64,000 nucleotides of DNA from G963665925 sp963678925 (GTDB lineage: Bacteria > Bacillota > Clostridia > Peptostreptococcales > Acidaminobacteraceae), in assembly GCA_963678925.1 (NCBI GenBank), contig OY787533.1, positions 992,001 through 1,056,000 on the forward strand. The letters are read 5' to 3'. The position numbers were made by a program, and so were the translations under genes. The notes beneath the pieces are model-generated. The model saw only the letters and a program-made list of their open reading frames with translations. It was not told the origin of the DNA and did not search any database. Shown piece after piece: positions 25,441-34,673 of the stretch. Every line of letters begins with the position of its first letter. The first letter of the stretch is position 1.

Positions 25441-25472
25441 AAAAAAGCCTTCCTCAAATACTGAGGAAGGCT
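25441..25472 (-). terminator. Terminator of the orphan cobalamin riboswitch
   Basis: AGCCTTCCTCA and its complement (loop GTAT) make a perfect stem followed by six U on the minus strand. An alternative hairpin TTGTAAAC/GTTTACAA lies just upstream (about 25477-25501). Confidence 0.85.
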
Positions 25473-25514
25473 GAACTTGTAAACTAAACTGTTGTTTACA
25501 ATACACCTATCCAC

Positions 25515-25690
25515 GTAGGTTTGAGTACTTTGTTCTCAGGCAGGTCTCCTGGCTTAGGTTCATAGCTTTTCTCCCCTTCCCGGCTTAGAGCCAGTGGATT
25601 TTGAAAAAAACTCCCCATTACAGTGGCGGGACCGCGTCGGAATTAAACCGAACTTCCCTATTAAGTCAAATGTTGACACCTGTAAACACA
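25515..25690 (-). promoter_or_regulatory. Cobalamin riboswitch without a downstream gene
   Basis: Minus strand: GGGAAGTTCGGT, GCGGTCCCGCCACTGTAATG, CACTGG, GGGAAGG and finally the B12 box GCCAGGAGACCTGCC are all present. A terminator follows at 25441-25472, but no gene is found in this direction until the Ogg glycosylase more than 600 bases on, beyond two terminators and the repeat array. Confidence 0.93.
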
Positions 25691-25762
25691 TGTTATGGAC
25701 TTCTCATTTATTGTAACCACTACATCTTGTATTGTCAATAGGTTAAGCTATATTTTACCAGC

Positions 25763-27511
25763 TTATGCCTTCGTGTGGGGGTGTTCATGTATGCATAAGT
25801 CGACGAACTCGAAATTCACAACATCAAAAAGCCCCACATCTGTCAGCTTTAGCTCTGGTATAACTGGAAGCGCCAGAAATGCCAACAGCATAAATGGATC
25901 GATTTCCCGGTTCACACCAATGTCATAGGCACAGGCCATTAGAACCTCATGCTTGTCATCCATATCACTCAGCGGCTCATCTGACATGATTCCGGCGACC
26001 TGAAGCGGCAATGCGCCTGCAACCTCACCGTCTTTGATGACGACCAGCCCGCCACCAATCTCTTCAATGGCTCGTGCTGCAGCGGCTATGTTCTCATCTG
26101 TATCTCCGATGATAATCAGATTGTGGGAATCATGGGCAACCGTAGAGGCAATGGCTCCGTTTTTAAGTTCAAATCCTTCCACCAGTCCCAATCCTACGTT
26201 CCCAGTCGCCTTATGCCGCTCAATGACTGCGAGCTTTAGAATATCCAGTTCCTTGACATACTCAAACTTGCCCTCCTTCATGCCCACCTTACGTGTAACA
26301 TGCTCAGTCACAAGGGACTTCGGCATAATTTTCATGACACGGGCGATGTCCGACTCCATATGGAGTTCGAGGCTTGATTTATCAAATTTTCCAATGTTGA
26401 TGGTATTCCTAACTCGGGGATCATCCAACGTTTGCACCTCAAAGAGCGCCTTGCCGCCGTCTGCAACTAACTTGCCCTTCTTGAACACCTTTTGCACCTC
26501 AAAGGTTCTTAAGTTGTCAATGACAATCAGATCGGCCAAATATCCAGGGGCTATCGCTCCTCTGTCATACAGCCTGTAGCACTCTGCGGCGTTGAGTGTT
26601 GCCATTCTAATGGCCGAAAGTGCCGGCAGCCCGCACTCCATGGCAAGACGCACATTGTTATCAATATGCCCATCCTTAAGTATATCGCCAGGGTGCCTGT
26701 CATCCGTACAGAACAAGCATCTGCGCAGGTTCTCCTTCGAGACACCTTCCACCAGTGTCGTCAAATTGCGCGCTGCAGAGCCCTCCCTGATGAGAATGTA
26801 CATGCCAAGTCGAAGCCTGTTAAGCATCTCTTCCACAGTTTCACATTCATGTTCGGTCCGCACCCCTGCAGAAACATAGGCATTCAGTTCCGTTCCCGCA
26901 ATAATCGGTCCGTGGCCATCGATTATTTTCCCGTGTTTCTCAGCCAGGTTGATTTTGTCAACAACTCTGTCAGCCCCGGATATAACTGCGGGATAATCCA
27001 TCAATTCTCCCAGACCAAGCACACGGGGATGGTTCATCAACCTGGACAAATCCGCCGCATTCAAGACTGCACCAGCATTTTCAAAATCAGTAGATGGCAC
27101 ACAGGAAGGCAGCATGACAAAGACGTCCATGGGAATATCCTCGCTTGCTTTAAGTATATAGTCTATACCATCCATGCCGCATACATTGGCAACTTCATGG
27201 GGATCAGCAATGATGGTCGTTGTGCCTCTTGGAACAATAGCCCTTGAAAACTGTTCAGGGGTTGCCATGGATGATTCAATGTGTACGTGACCGTCTATAA
27301 GACCCGGTGCAACATATTTGCCTTCCAAGTCAATGATCTCTTCACCCTCATAGGTACCGCCTACACCAGCAATTCTTCCGTCTACAACAGCAATATCACC
27401 ACTCATGATTTCTTCGGTGAAGACATTGATAATTTTTGCACCTCTGAGAACCACGTCCGCTTTCTCACGTCCCGCAGACACCGCAATTCGCCTTTTGATT
27501 TCTTCTCTCAT
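25763..27511 (-). CDS. ade: Adenine deaminase
   Basis: Deaminates adenine to hypoxanthine. The 582-aa amidohydrolase has the family motifs intact: DGHVHIESSM, ADPHEVANVCG, GELMDYPAV, DGHGPIIAG, TEHECET and CTDDRHPGDILKDGHIDN, i.e. the metal ligands and the catalytic acid. The start is ATG 27511 behind AGGGGG. It follows the xanthine dehydrogenase genes by 19 bases and is the last gene of that operon, so adenine and hypoxanthine feed the xanthine route. It is the canonical counterpart of the divergent paralogue at 32857-34671. Confidence 0.95.
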   Translation of the reverse strand: MREEIKRRIAVSAGREKADVVLRGAKIINVFTEEIMSGDIAVVDGRIAGVGGTYEGEEIIDLEGKYVAPGLIDGHVHIESSMATPEQFSRAIVPRGTTTIIADPHEVANVCGMDGIDYILKASEDIPMDVFVMLPSCVPSTDFENAGAVLNAADLSRLMNHPRVLGLGELMDYPAVISGADRVVDKINLAEKHGKIIDGHGPIIAGTELNAYVSAGVRTEHECETVEEMLNRLRLGMYILIREGSAARNLTTLVEGVSKENLRRCLFCTDDRHPGDILKDGHIDNNVRLAMECGLPALSAIRMATLNAAECYRLYDRGAIAPGYLADLIVIDNLRTFEVQKVFKKGKLVADGGKALFEVQTLDDPRVRNTINIGKFDKSSLELHMESDIARVMKIMPKSLVTEHVTRKVGMKEGKFEYVKELDILKLAVIERHKATGNVGLGLVEGFELKNGAIASTVAHDSHNLIIIGDTDENIAAAARAIEEIGGGLVVIKDGEVAGALPLQVAGIMSDEPLSDMDDKHEVLMACAYDIGVNREIDPFMLLAFLALPVIPELKLTDVGLFDVVNFEFVDLCIHEHPHTKA

Positions 27512-27530
27512 ATTTTCCCCCTTGTACGCC

Positions 27531-28532
27531 CTAGAGAAATGTCTTGCCTGATTTTTCAATGGCTTTGAGTACCCGTTCCGGTGTTGCCGGCACTTCAAGA
27601 ATCCGGACACCTATGGCGTCATATATCGCGTTGAGTATTGCCGGTGCGACAGGTACCATGACTGGTTCTCCAATCCCTTTGGCCCCAAATGGCGCTGTAG
27701 ATTCCGGCTCTTCAATAAGTTCCTTCTGAATTTCAGGTATATCCATGGATGTCGGGATAATGTATTTTGCAAACTTGTTGTTTTTTATCGCACCCTGATC
27801 CACATTCAAGTCTTCATAAAGCGCATAGCCAAGTCCCATGACAAAACCGCCGTCAATCTGTCCCTCAACAAGCTCCGGATTAATCGCACGACCGACATCC
27901 TGGACGCAATAGGCTTTTGTAACATGTACCCTTCCCGTATCTGTGTCGACATCGACTTCCACGCCATATGCATTAAAGGTGTATGGCCAGTACGGCGCAC
28001 CAAGGCCCGTTTCGGGGTCCATTTGCGTCGTCTGGGCAATAAATTCCTCCGTTACGCTGAGTACTTCGTCCTCTTTTTCAAGACGGGTGGCCACAGCTTC
28101 AAGTGTCGTTCTCTTTTCAGGCAGCATTTCAAGCCAGATTTCCCCGCCAGCCGTTTTCAGACCAACTGAGGAGTTCAGCCCCATTTGCACCGCAGCATGC
28201 CTGAAGAGTTCCTCCTTAAAGGCCTTTGCTGCTTTAAGCACTGCATTTCCTGTATTGTAGGTCTGACGACTTGCAGCAGCGGTGCCTGAATCCCTGAAGG
28301 TATCGGTATCTTCACTGAGCATAACGACCTCGGCAGGGTCGATTTCGAAAACCTCTGCACACATTTGCGGCATAATGGTTTTTGCCCCCTGTCCAACCTC
28401 GGTTGCACCCACACGTAAAATGATTTCACCGCTAGGACCCAGTTCAACCGTGGCTATGGAAACATCCGGAAATCCGTTTCCATAACCCGTTCCATACCAA
28501 CCAAGCGCAATGCCCTTTCCATGCTTAATCAT
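27531..28532 (-). CDS. Xanthine dehydrogenase-type molybdenum subunit, C-terminal half
   Basis: A 333-aa protein equal to the second part of a molybdopterin hydroxylase large subunit. It has GATEVGQGAKTIMPQMCAEVF and, near the end, APFGAKGIGEPVMVP, where the Glu is the catalytic base of the family. The start is ATG 28532 (or GTG 28541), so it overlaps the N-terminal half by 8 bases in a different frame, with GGCGGTGGG as ribosome site. A similar two-protein split is known for nicotinate dehydrogenase (NdhL/NdhM) of Eubacterium barkeri. The substrate is inferred as hypoxanthine/xanthine or urate from the gene neighbourhood. Confidence 0.88.
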   Translation of the reverse strand: MIKHGKGIALGWYGTGYGNGFPDVSIATVELGPSGEIILRVGATEVGQGAKTIMPQMCAEVFEIDPAEVVMLSEDTDTFRDSGTAAASRQTYNTGNAVLKAAKAFKEELFRHAAVQMGLNSSVGLKTAGGEIWLEMLPEKRTTLEAVATRLEKEDEVLSVTEEFIAQTTQMDPETGLGAPYWPYTFNAYGVEVDVDTDTGRVHVTKAYCVQDVGRAINPELVEGQIDGGFVMGLGYALYEDLNVDQGAIKNNKFAKYIIPTSMDIPEIQKELIEEPESTAPFGAKGIGEPVMVPVAPAILNAIYDAIGVRILEVPATPERVLKAIEKSGKTFL

Positions 28533-29787
28533 CCGTCCCACCGCCTTCCATCATCTTTTGAAGCGCATCCAGACAGCGGATGAGCGGCACGCTTTCCGTA
28601 AGAACCTGTCCATTGGGTGTCATCGAACCCACCTTCATGCAGTTGATACGCCGGATTTCAAATGGGTCCATCCCAAGTTCAGCCGCCACACAGTCGATCT
28701 GCTGCTCATAGGCGATTGGCACCTGGGTTGCACCAAATCCGCGCATGGCACCGCAAAATGGATTGTTTGTATAAACAGCTATACTGTCCACTTTCACATT
28801 GGGGATTTCGTAGGGGCCTGGTACATGGACGCCGGCTTTTCTGAGCACATTGATTGCCCATGACGCATATGCACCCGTATCACCGACTATGTAAGCCTCT
28901 GTCGCAATTATTTTTCCATCACGGCTTGCGCCAGTCTTCATTTTCATCGAGAGCGGATGTCTTTTCGAATGTGCATAGAAGGACTCCTCCCTGGAATAGG
29001 TGACCTTGACAGGACGCCCAGTAAGCAGGGTGGCAAGTCCGAGATGTATTTGCATGGTGATGTCTTCCCGTCCGCCGAAAGCACCGCCTACAATCGGATT
29101 TCTAATGATGACGCCGTCCTCTTCAAGGCCAAGGGCTTCGGCAACCTCAACACGGTCAAAATGCGGATATTGAGAAGACGCCACGATTACCAGCTTGTCC
29201 TCTTCCATATAGGACAAGCCACTCTCAAGCTGCAGAAAGACATGGTCTACAAAGGGTGAATAATAGGTGTTTTCAATAACCACATCGGCCTTTTCAAACG
29301 CCGCATCAACGTCCCCTCTTCTGCATTTATAGTGATAAATAATATTGGAAACATTATCATGCACCTGTACAGCGTCTGGCTTCATTGCCTCAAGAGGATC
29401 AAAAAGGGCAGGAAGCACTTCATACTCAATCTTGACCTTTTGTGCTGCAAGCTGTGCCTCTTCCTCCGTCTCTGCCACCACAAAAGCTATGGGGTCCCCA
29501 ATGCGTCTGACTTTCTTTTCACAGAGGACTTCGTGGTCTTTGAACAAGACCCCGTGGTGGTTCATCACTGTAACATCCTGTGCGGTGATGACTTTCAGCA
29601 CACCAGGCATTTGCTCAGCCGCTGACGTGTCACAGGTAAAATAGGCGTGGGCCTTATCTGAACGCACCGTATGGCCATAGGCCATCCCCTCCATCTTCAT
29701 GTCCTGAGGATACAGCGCCTGACCTGTCAGTTTGTCAACAGCGTCCTTTCTTCTATACCGTTTCCCAACGGTTTTGAATGTCGCCAT
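28525..29787 (-). CDS. Xanthine dehydrogenase-type molybdenum subunit, N-terminal half
   Basis: 420 aa: the a/b hammerhead domain (about 15-125, from DAVDKLTGQALYPQDM) and the first molybdopterin-binding domain with NPIVGGAFGGREDI and a GAMRGFGATQVP loop, as in the large subunits of xanthine dehydrogenases. It ends just where the partner at 27531-28532 begins; together they make about 753 residues, the normal length of one large subunit. It starts 1 base after the iron-sulphur gene. Selenium-dependent relatives exist in purinolytic clostridia, but that cannot be judged from sequence. Confidence 0.9.
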   Translation of the reverse strand: MATFKTVGKRYRRKDAVDKLTGQALYPQDMKMEGMAYGHTVRSDKAHAYFTCDTSAAEQMPGVLKVITAQDVTVMNHHGVLFKDHEVLCEKKVRRIGDPIAFVVAETEEEAQLAAQKVKIEYEVLPALFDPLEAMKPDAVQVHDNVSNIIYHYKCRRGDVDAAFEKADVVIENTYYSPFVDHVFLQLESGLSYMEEDKLVIVASSQYPHFDRVEVAEALGLEEDGVIIRNPIVGGAFGGREDITMQIHLGLATLLTGRPVKVTYSREESFYAHSKRHPLSMKMKTGASRDGKIIATEAYIVGDTGAYASWAINVLRKAGVHVPGPYEIPNVKVDSIAVYTNNPFCGAMRGFGATQVPIAYEQQIDCVAAELGMDPFEIRRINCMKVGSMTPNGQVLTESVPLIRCLDALQKMMEGGGTDD

Positions 29788-29788
29788 T

Positions 29789-30277
29789 TTACGCCTCCTC
29801 GCTTGACTTCGAGTTTTTCTTCATTTCAGCAGCCAGCTTGACAGATGAAAGAATTTTGTCATATCCCGTACATCTGCAGAGATTTCCTGAAATCGCCTGC
29901 TTTATATCGTCTTCACTTGGATTGTCATTTTTATCGAGAAGGGCTTTCGACGAAAGCACCATACCGGGTATGCAGAATCCGCACTGTACTGCGCCATTGT
30001 CTAGAAATGCCTGCTGAACCGGATCGAGTGCCTCCTCGCTTCCAAGACCTTCAATGGTTACAACATGCTTTTCATGGCACTGCGCCGCAAGAACCAGACA
30101 GGAATCAACAGCACGCCCCTCCAAAATAACCGTACATGCGCCACATTCCCCTTCTCCACAGCCTTCCTTTGTGCCTGTAAGACCCAAGTCTTCACGCAGG
30201 AAATCAAGGAGGCGTAGGCCTGGTTGAATTTCCCTTTCAATCCAATCTCCGTTTACATTTATTTTAAGGCTGAACAT
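29789..30277 (-). CDS. Xanthine dehydrogenase-type iron-sulphur subunit
   Basis: A 162-aa 2x[2Fe-2S] protein. The plant-type cluster ligands are in GCGEGECGACTV with a fourth Cys in DSCL; the helical domain holds QCGFCIPGM and CRCTGYDKI. It transfers electrons from the Mo site to the FAD subunit. The start is ATG 30277 (MFSLKINV) behind GGAGG; it overlaps the FAD gene by 14 bases. Confidence 0.95.
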   Translation of the reverse strand: MFSLKINVNGDWIEREIQPGLRLLDFLREDLGLTGTKEGCGEGECGACTVILEGRAVDSCLVLAAQCHEKHVVTIEGLGSEEALDPVQQAFLDNGAVQCGFCIPGMVLSSKALLDKNDNPSEDDIKQAISGNLCRCTGYDKILSSVKLAAEMKKNSKSSEEA

Positions 30278-31157
30278 TTTTTGCGCCTCCATTCTCCCTA
30301 AGGTCTACAATTTTGAAGAGCACATTTTTTATAACACCACGTATGGCCTGCTTCTTATACGGCATAGAACTCCGACCGCTGAGCCGTTTCTCGATTTCAG
30401 CCTCGAAGGCATCGGCTGCCTTTTCAATCAGTGCAGTGTTTAAAAGTTCTCCTTCCAGCAAGGCTTCAAGTTCGTACTCCCGTGTCGGCGTCAGTCCAAT
30501 GGAGCCGGATCCTATTCTGCAACACTTTATGTTGCGCTCATTATCAAGCTCGACATAGGCCGAGGCACTGATTCTAGAAATAGCCAGCGCATTTCTAAGG
30601 CCCAGTTTTTCAAAAGCCAGCAAACCACCAGCCTGGTCTATGTCTCGGAACCGAATATGCGTGATCATTTCCGTTGGTCTCAGGTCAACACGCCCTTTTC
30701 CCAAGTAAAATTCAGATAAGGGCACTTGACGTTTTCCATCTGCACATTCCAGCATAACTTCCGCATCCAGTGCAAGCAGCGGTGGTGCACTGTCAGCTGC
30801 AGGAGATCCATTCGCAATATTCCCGCCCAGTGTGGCGGCATTTCTTATTTGCGGGGACCCTACACTCTTGCAGGCCTCCCACAAACCTTGACAGGTGCTG
30901 CGGATTGTTTCATTTTCTACCACTTCAGAAAAAGTCACAAGACCACCTATCGTGACATATCCATCTTGAATTCGTATGGCCTTGAGTTCACGAACACTTG
31001 ATATGTCTATAACCGCAGGGCATGTATTCTTCCCTTCTCTTACATGCACGAGTAGGTCTGTGCATCCAGCAGCAATTTGCGCCTTCTTGCCATACCTATT
31101 TAAGAGCTGTAGTGCTTCATCTACTGATGTCGCACGATAAAAATTCTCTATTTTCAT
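30264..31157 (-). CDS. Xanthine dehydrogenase-type FAD subunit
   Basis: 297 aa, CO-dehydrogenase-flavoprotein fold. FAD contacts are seen in KKAQIAAGCTDLLVHVREG and ATLGGNIANGSPAADS; the C-terminal domain has the usual CRIGSGSIGLTPTRE. First gene of the operon FAD, FeS, Mo-N, Mo-C, ade. The order differs from the usual Mo-first layout but matches clostridial nicotinate and purine hydroxylases. Confidence 0.94.
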   Translation of the reverse strand: MKIENFYRATSVDEALQLLNRYGKKAQIAAGCTDLLVHVREGKNTCPAVIDISSVRELKAIRIQDGYVTIGGLVTFSEVVENETIRSTCQGLWEACKSVGSPQIRNAATLGGNIANGSPAADSAPPLLALDAEVMLECADGKRQVPLSEFYLGKGRVDLRPTEMITHIRFRDIDQAGGLLAFEKLGLRNALAISRISASAYVELDNERNIKCCRIGSGSIGLTPTREYELEALLEGELLNTALIEKAADAFEAEIEKRLSGRSSMPYKKQAIRGVIKNVLFKIVDLRENGGAKNVQP

Positions 31158-31266
31158 TGAAGCCCCCTATCGTCCCTAGTGAATTTAAAACTTAATGCCA
31201 AAATCAAAGAGCGCCCTCTTTGTTTGCCGCATTAAGCTTCAACGACTGTCCCAATCGTCAAATCGA

Positions 31267-31298
31267 ACGAATATTAAATATTTTCTGATAATATTCGT
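31267..31298. promoter_or_regulatory. Inverted repeat upstream of the xanthine dehydrogenase operon
   Basis: ACGAATATTA and TAATATTCGT form a perfect 10-bp palindrome around 12 bases, 110 bases before the operon's first gene. It shares GAATATT with the palindrome at 44642-44658; a regulator site is possible. Confidence 0.35.
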
Positions 31299-31314
31299 CG
31301 CACTTATATACAAT

Positions 31315-31343
31315 TTGAGCCCCTACGAAATGTAGAGGCTCAA
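31315..31343 (-). terminator. Hairpin after the purine permease gene
   Basis: TTGAGCCTCTAC and GTAGGGGCTCAA pair with one wobble pair. It lies between the permease stop and the promoter region of the xanthine dehydrogenase operon; the minus-strand U tract is weak. Confidence 0.5.
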
Positions 31344-31385
31344 TATGTTTATTTTTTCATTTCCCTAATACACATTCAAATTCCA

Positions 31386-32702
31386 CTATTTCACAATCAG
31401 CGGAAGAATTAGCTTAAGCGCGAACAGGAAGGCAATGAAGAACGTCATTTTCGGTACTTCTTTTGAACGACCTGTAAATAGTTTCAGAAGAATGTAAGAC
31501 ATGATGCCCCACATGATACCTTCTGCAATGGAGTAAGCAAGTGGCATCATGATGATTCCAAAGAATGCTGGAATTGATTCTGTAAAATCATCAAAATCAA
31601 TTTCCTTGATTGGCGACATCATGAATAGACCTACAAGAATAAGCGCTGGCGCTGTTGCAGCTGAAGGAATAATTCCAAACAGTGGTGCAAAGAACAGTGC
31701 CAGGAAGAAGAATACAGCTGTAGTAACAGCAGTAAGACCTGTACGTCCACCTTCTGCAACCCCTGCAGCAGACTCTACGAAAGTCGTTACTGTTGATGTA
31801 CCCAGACAAGCACCTACTGTCGTACCAACGGCATCGGCAAAGAGTGCTTTTTTAGCTTCTGGAAGCTTTCCTTCTTCATCGAGCATACCTGCTTTTGTAG
31901 AAACACCAATCAGTGTGCCAACTGTATCGAACATATCTACAAAGAGGAATGTGAAAAGAATGAAGATAAAATCAAACGAACCAACGTTTGACCATTCAAA
32001 CGCGAACCAGATTGGTTTCGGTGGCATTGACACCAGCGATTCTGGAAGCTGAACAATACCGAATGGAATACCAACGATTGTTGTAGCAACTATACCGATA
32101 AAGAGTGCTCCTTTAACGTCCATTGCCAGCAGAACACCCGTAAGAATGATACCGATGATCGCTACAAGTGGCGCGCCGCTTGTAATTTCACCTAGAGCCA
32201 GTGGAACACCAGCGCCCTGGACGATGATGCCTGCATTGTACAGACCGATGAAAGCGATAAACAGACCAATACCAACCGATATTGCGCGTTTGAGATTCAG
32301 CGGAATACAATTAAGTATGGCTTCGCGGATATTTAAGAATGTCAGGATTAGGAAAATAATACCTTCAACGAATACTGCTGTAAGTGCGAACTGCCAAGTA
32401 TATCCCATACCAAGAACGACTGTAAATGCGAAGAATGCATTAAGCCCCATACCTGGTGCAAGTGCAAAAGGCAGGTTAGCGTATAGCCCCATTACAAGTG
32501 TTGCAACAACAGATGCCAGAGCTGTCGCAGTAAATACTGAACCAAAGTCCATTCCCGTTGCAGAAAGCATGCCCGGGTTAACTGCAAGTATGTATCCCAT
32601 CGTCATGAAAGTCGTCAAGCCAGCAATAATCTCTGTGCTTGCATTCGTACCATGTTCCTTGAGCTTAAAGAACTTTTCAAGGAAACCTGCTTGATTAGTC
32701 AT
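31386..32702 (-). CDS. Purine permease, AzgA/PbuG (NCS2-like) family
   Basis: A 438-aa membrane protein with about 12 hydrophobic segments. It shows the family signatures STEIIAGLTTFMTMGYILAVNP and ANLPFALAPGMGLNAFFAF, plus VDMFDTVGTLIGVSTKAGM, typical of adenine/guanine/hypoxanthine symporters. The start is ATG 32702 with GGGGG upstream; the frame opens earlier without a ribosome site. Placed between the BMC operon and the xanthine dehydrogenase operon, it most likely imports the purine bases that they consume. Confidence 0.93.
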   Translation of the reverse strand: MTNQAGFLEKFFKLKEHGTNASTEIIAGLTTFMTMGYILAVNPGMLSATGMDFGSVFTATALASVVATLVMGLYANLPFALAPGMGLNAFFAFTVVLGMGYTWQFALTAVFVEGIIFLILTFLNIREAILNCIPLNLKRAISVGIGLFIAFIGLYNAGIIVQGAGVPLALGEITSGAPLVAIIGIILTGVLLAMDVKGALFIGIVATTIVGIPFGIVQLPESLVSMPPKPIWFAFEWSNVGSFDFIFILFTFLFVDMFDTVGTLIGVSTKAGMLDEEGKLPEAKKALFADAVGTTVGACLGTSTVTTFVESAAGVAEGGRTGLTAVTTAVFFFLALFFAPLFGIIPSAATAPALILVGLFMMSPIKEIDFDDFTESIPAFFGIIMMPLAYSIAEGIMWGIMSYILLKLFTGRSKEVPKMTFFIAFLFALKLILPLIVK

Positions 32703-32856
32703 TAAATGACCCCCTGTTTTTCTTTGAGTCTCCGTCCCCCTGCGTCCAAGACCTGTCCTCCTTTCTTTATTCAATTTGACGGAAGTATGTCCAATCCATT
32801 CTAACGCCTACACTACACCTTTGTAAATGGAGATTTCGGGATTTAAACAACTTTAA

Positions 32857-34671
32857 TTATTCGCCTATTGTTGGCGGTAGAATTTCAAAATTCTCAACAT
32901 CAACAATTCCCTTATCGGTAATCTTCCATTTTGGACTTGTCGAGAGTGCCAGGAACGACAAATGCATAAACGGCGCATGGATTTTACAACCTAAATCTTC
33001 TTTTGCTTTTCTTTCAAGATCGCTGATTTTCCGGCTTACTTCTGACCCTTTCAGCTGATCTGTAATGAGCCCGCCCACCGGAAGCGGCAGTTCATCGACA
33101 ACACGACCACCCTTTGCGAGCGCTATGCCGCCACCCATGGATATGACCCTATTTACAGCCACAGCCATGTCCTCATAGCTGGCACCAGTAACCAGGATGT
33201 TGTGGGTATCATGGGCAATCGACTCTGCAATGGCACCCTGCTTGATGCCGAAGCCTTTGACAAAGCCCTTGCCGATATTTCCGTTTCTGCCATAGCGTTC
33301 AAGACAGTGCATAGGGAGGACGTCCTGATCCACATCTGGCTCGACCACACCAGCACTTACCTTCAGCACTGCCTCAAGTGCATCCGATAGATTCTGGTCT
33401 GGTATGACACCAATCACATTGCAGCGTGCAGTCTTCCCTGTTGCCTCAACAGAAAGTTCAGCTGCAGTTGTTGGCGTTCTTTTAACTGAGTTCTTAACTG
33501 TGTCAGGATATGTATAGACGGGAATGTCTATGAGCATTTCCCCACCGGCCGCCATGAGTTCTCCTTCAATGAAGACCGCATCGACAACCATGTTGTCCAA
33601 ATCGCTTATAATTGCAATATCCGCTAAATTTCCAGGAAGCAAAGCGCCCCTGTCCTTAAAGCCGAAATATGTTGCCGGATTTATTGTACACATTTGAATC
33701 GCTTCTACAGGCGACACGCCCTCAGCGATCGTCCGTTTGACAATTTCATTCATGTGGCCCAGCTTTTCAAGATCCTCTGCAACCATATCATCTGTTGCGA
33801 GCACAGCGCGTCTTGAGTCCATGCCCTCTTCGGTAATGGCGCGTACGCACTCTGCCATATTACGCTGTGTTGATCCTTCGCGCATGAAGACATACACACC
33901 ATTTCTCAGTTTCTCAACCGACTCGGCCTTGGTTGTTGTCTCGTGACAGGAACAGGTTCCGCCAGTTGCGATGATATGCGCAGCCAGATTCTTTCCAAAA
34001 AGCTCAGGCGCATTGCCGTCAACAACCTTGCCAAGACTTCTGGCATATGCCGTTGAGGCCAACAGGTCATCAATGATTTCCGGTGTGTGATTATAGACAT
34101 GCTGTGCATTGGAGAAACCCTGAAGTTCCCCAATACCAATGATATTCTTGTAATTGAGCAGGTCTTCCATGTCCTTTGAAGTGACATCTACACCTGCTGT
34201 TTCAAGGCGCGGACAATCTGGTGTTAGCGCCGGAACAACGAGGTGTACATGGTTGGGTACAACCCCTGCCTCGTCTGCCATGGCTTTCATGCCCACAGGT
34301 CCCAGGGCGTTCCCGATTTCATGCGGATCAGCGACAAGAGTCGTTGTTCCTGAAGGTATGGAGAGTCTTGCAAACTCTGATATTGTAAGCATTGAGCTCT
34401 CAAAATGCATGTGTGAGTCGATAAAGCCTGGCGCAAGATACTTCCCGCTTACATCTATGACCAATGTTTTAGGGCCGACAAGAGACGCGTCATCGCTGAG
34501 CGCAAGGACATATTTGCCCTTGATTGCCAAGTCAACCTTAACGAGTTCACGTGTCACGGTATTTACCACATGACCGCCTTGAAGGACCAAATCGGCATAA
34601 TCGTGCTCACCCATAAGCGCATCGATCATGCGTCTATAGTCGATGGCTTGTTTTATGACACTTGGATTCAA
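32857..34671 (-). CDS. Divergent adenine-deaminase paralogue of the BMC operon
   Basis: 604 aa, clearly of the adenine deaminase family (DSHMHFESSM, ADPHEIGNALG, GELQGF, ATDD) but with changes at key places compared with the canonical copy at 25763. DGHGP becomes DGNAP, the TEHECET block becomes SCHETTT, and the DDRHPGDILKDGHIDN segment is rewritten. It starts at TTG 34671, two bases after the shell-vertex gene. Purine fermentation needs a deaminase acting on 4-aminoimidazole and a hydrolase opening 4-imidazolone; this paralogue is the best candidate for the first. That assignment is inference from position and chemistry; a second adenine deaminase is the alternative. Confidence 0.8.
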   Translation of the reverse strand: MNPSVIKQAIDYRRMIDALMGEHDYADLVLQGGHVVNTVTRELVKVDLAIKGKYVLALSDDASLVGPKTLVIDVSGKYLAPGFIDSHMHFESSMLTISEFARLSIPSGTTTLVADPHEIGNALGPVGMKAMADEAGVVPNHVHLVVPALTPDCPRLETAGVDVTSKDMEDLLNYKNIIGIGELQGFSNAQHVYNHTPEIIDDLLASTAYARSLGKVVDGNAPELFGKNLAAHIIATGGTCSCHETTTKAESVEKLRNGVYVFMREGSTQRNMAECVRAITEEGMDSRRAVLATDDMVAEDLEKLGHMNEIVKRTIAEGVSPVEAIQMCTINPATYFGFKDRGALLPGNLADIAIISDLDNMVVDAVFIEGELMAAGGEMLIDIPVYTYPDTVKNSVKRTPTTAAELSVEATGKTARCNVIGVIPDQNLSDALEAVLKVSAGVVEPDVDQDVLPMHCLERYGRNGNIGKGFVKGFGIKQGAIAESIAHDTHNILVTGASYEDMAVAVNRVISMGGGIALAKGGRVVDELPLPVGGLITDQLKGSEVSRKISDLERKAKEDLGCKIHAPFMHLSFLALSTSPKWKITDKGIVDVENFEILPPTIGE

Positions 34672-34673
34672 AG

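Noticed and set aside
28525..28541. Frameshift or broken xanthine dehydrogenase gene
   Set aside because: The break lies at a domain boundary, the second gene has its own start and ribosome site, and a natural split of this kind is known in a related clostridial hydroxylase.
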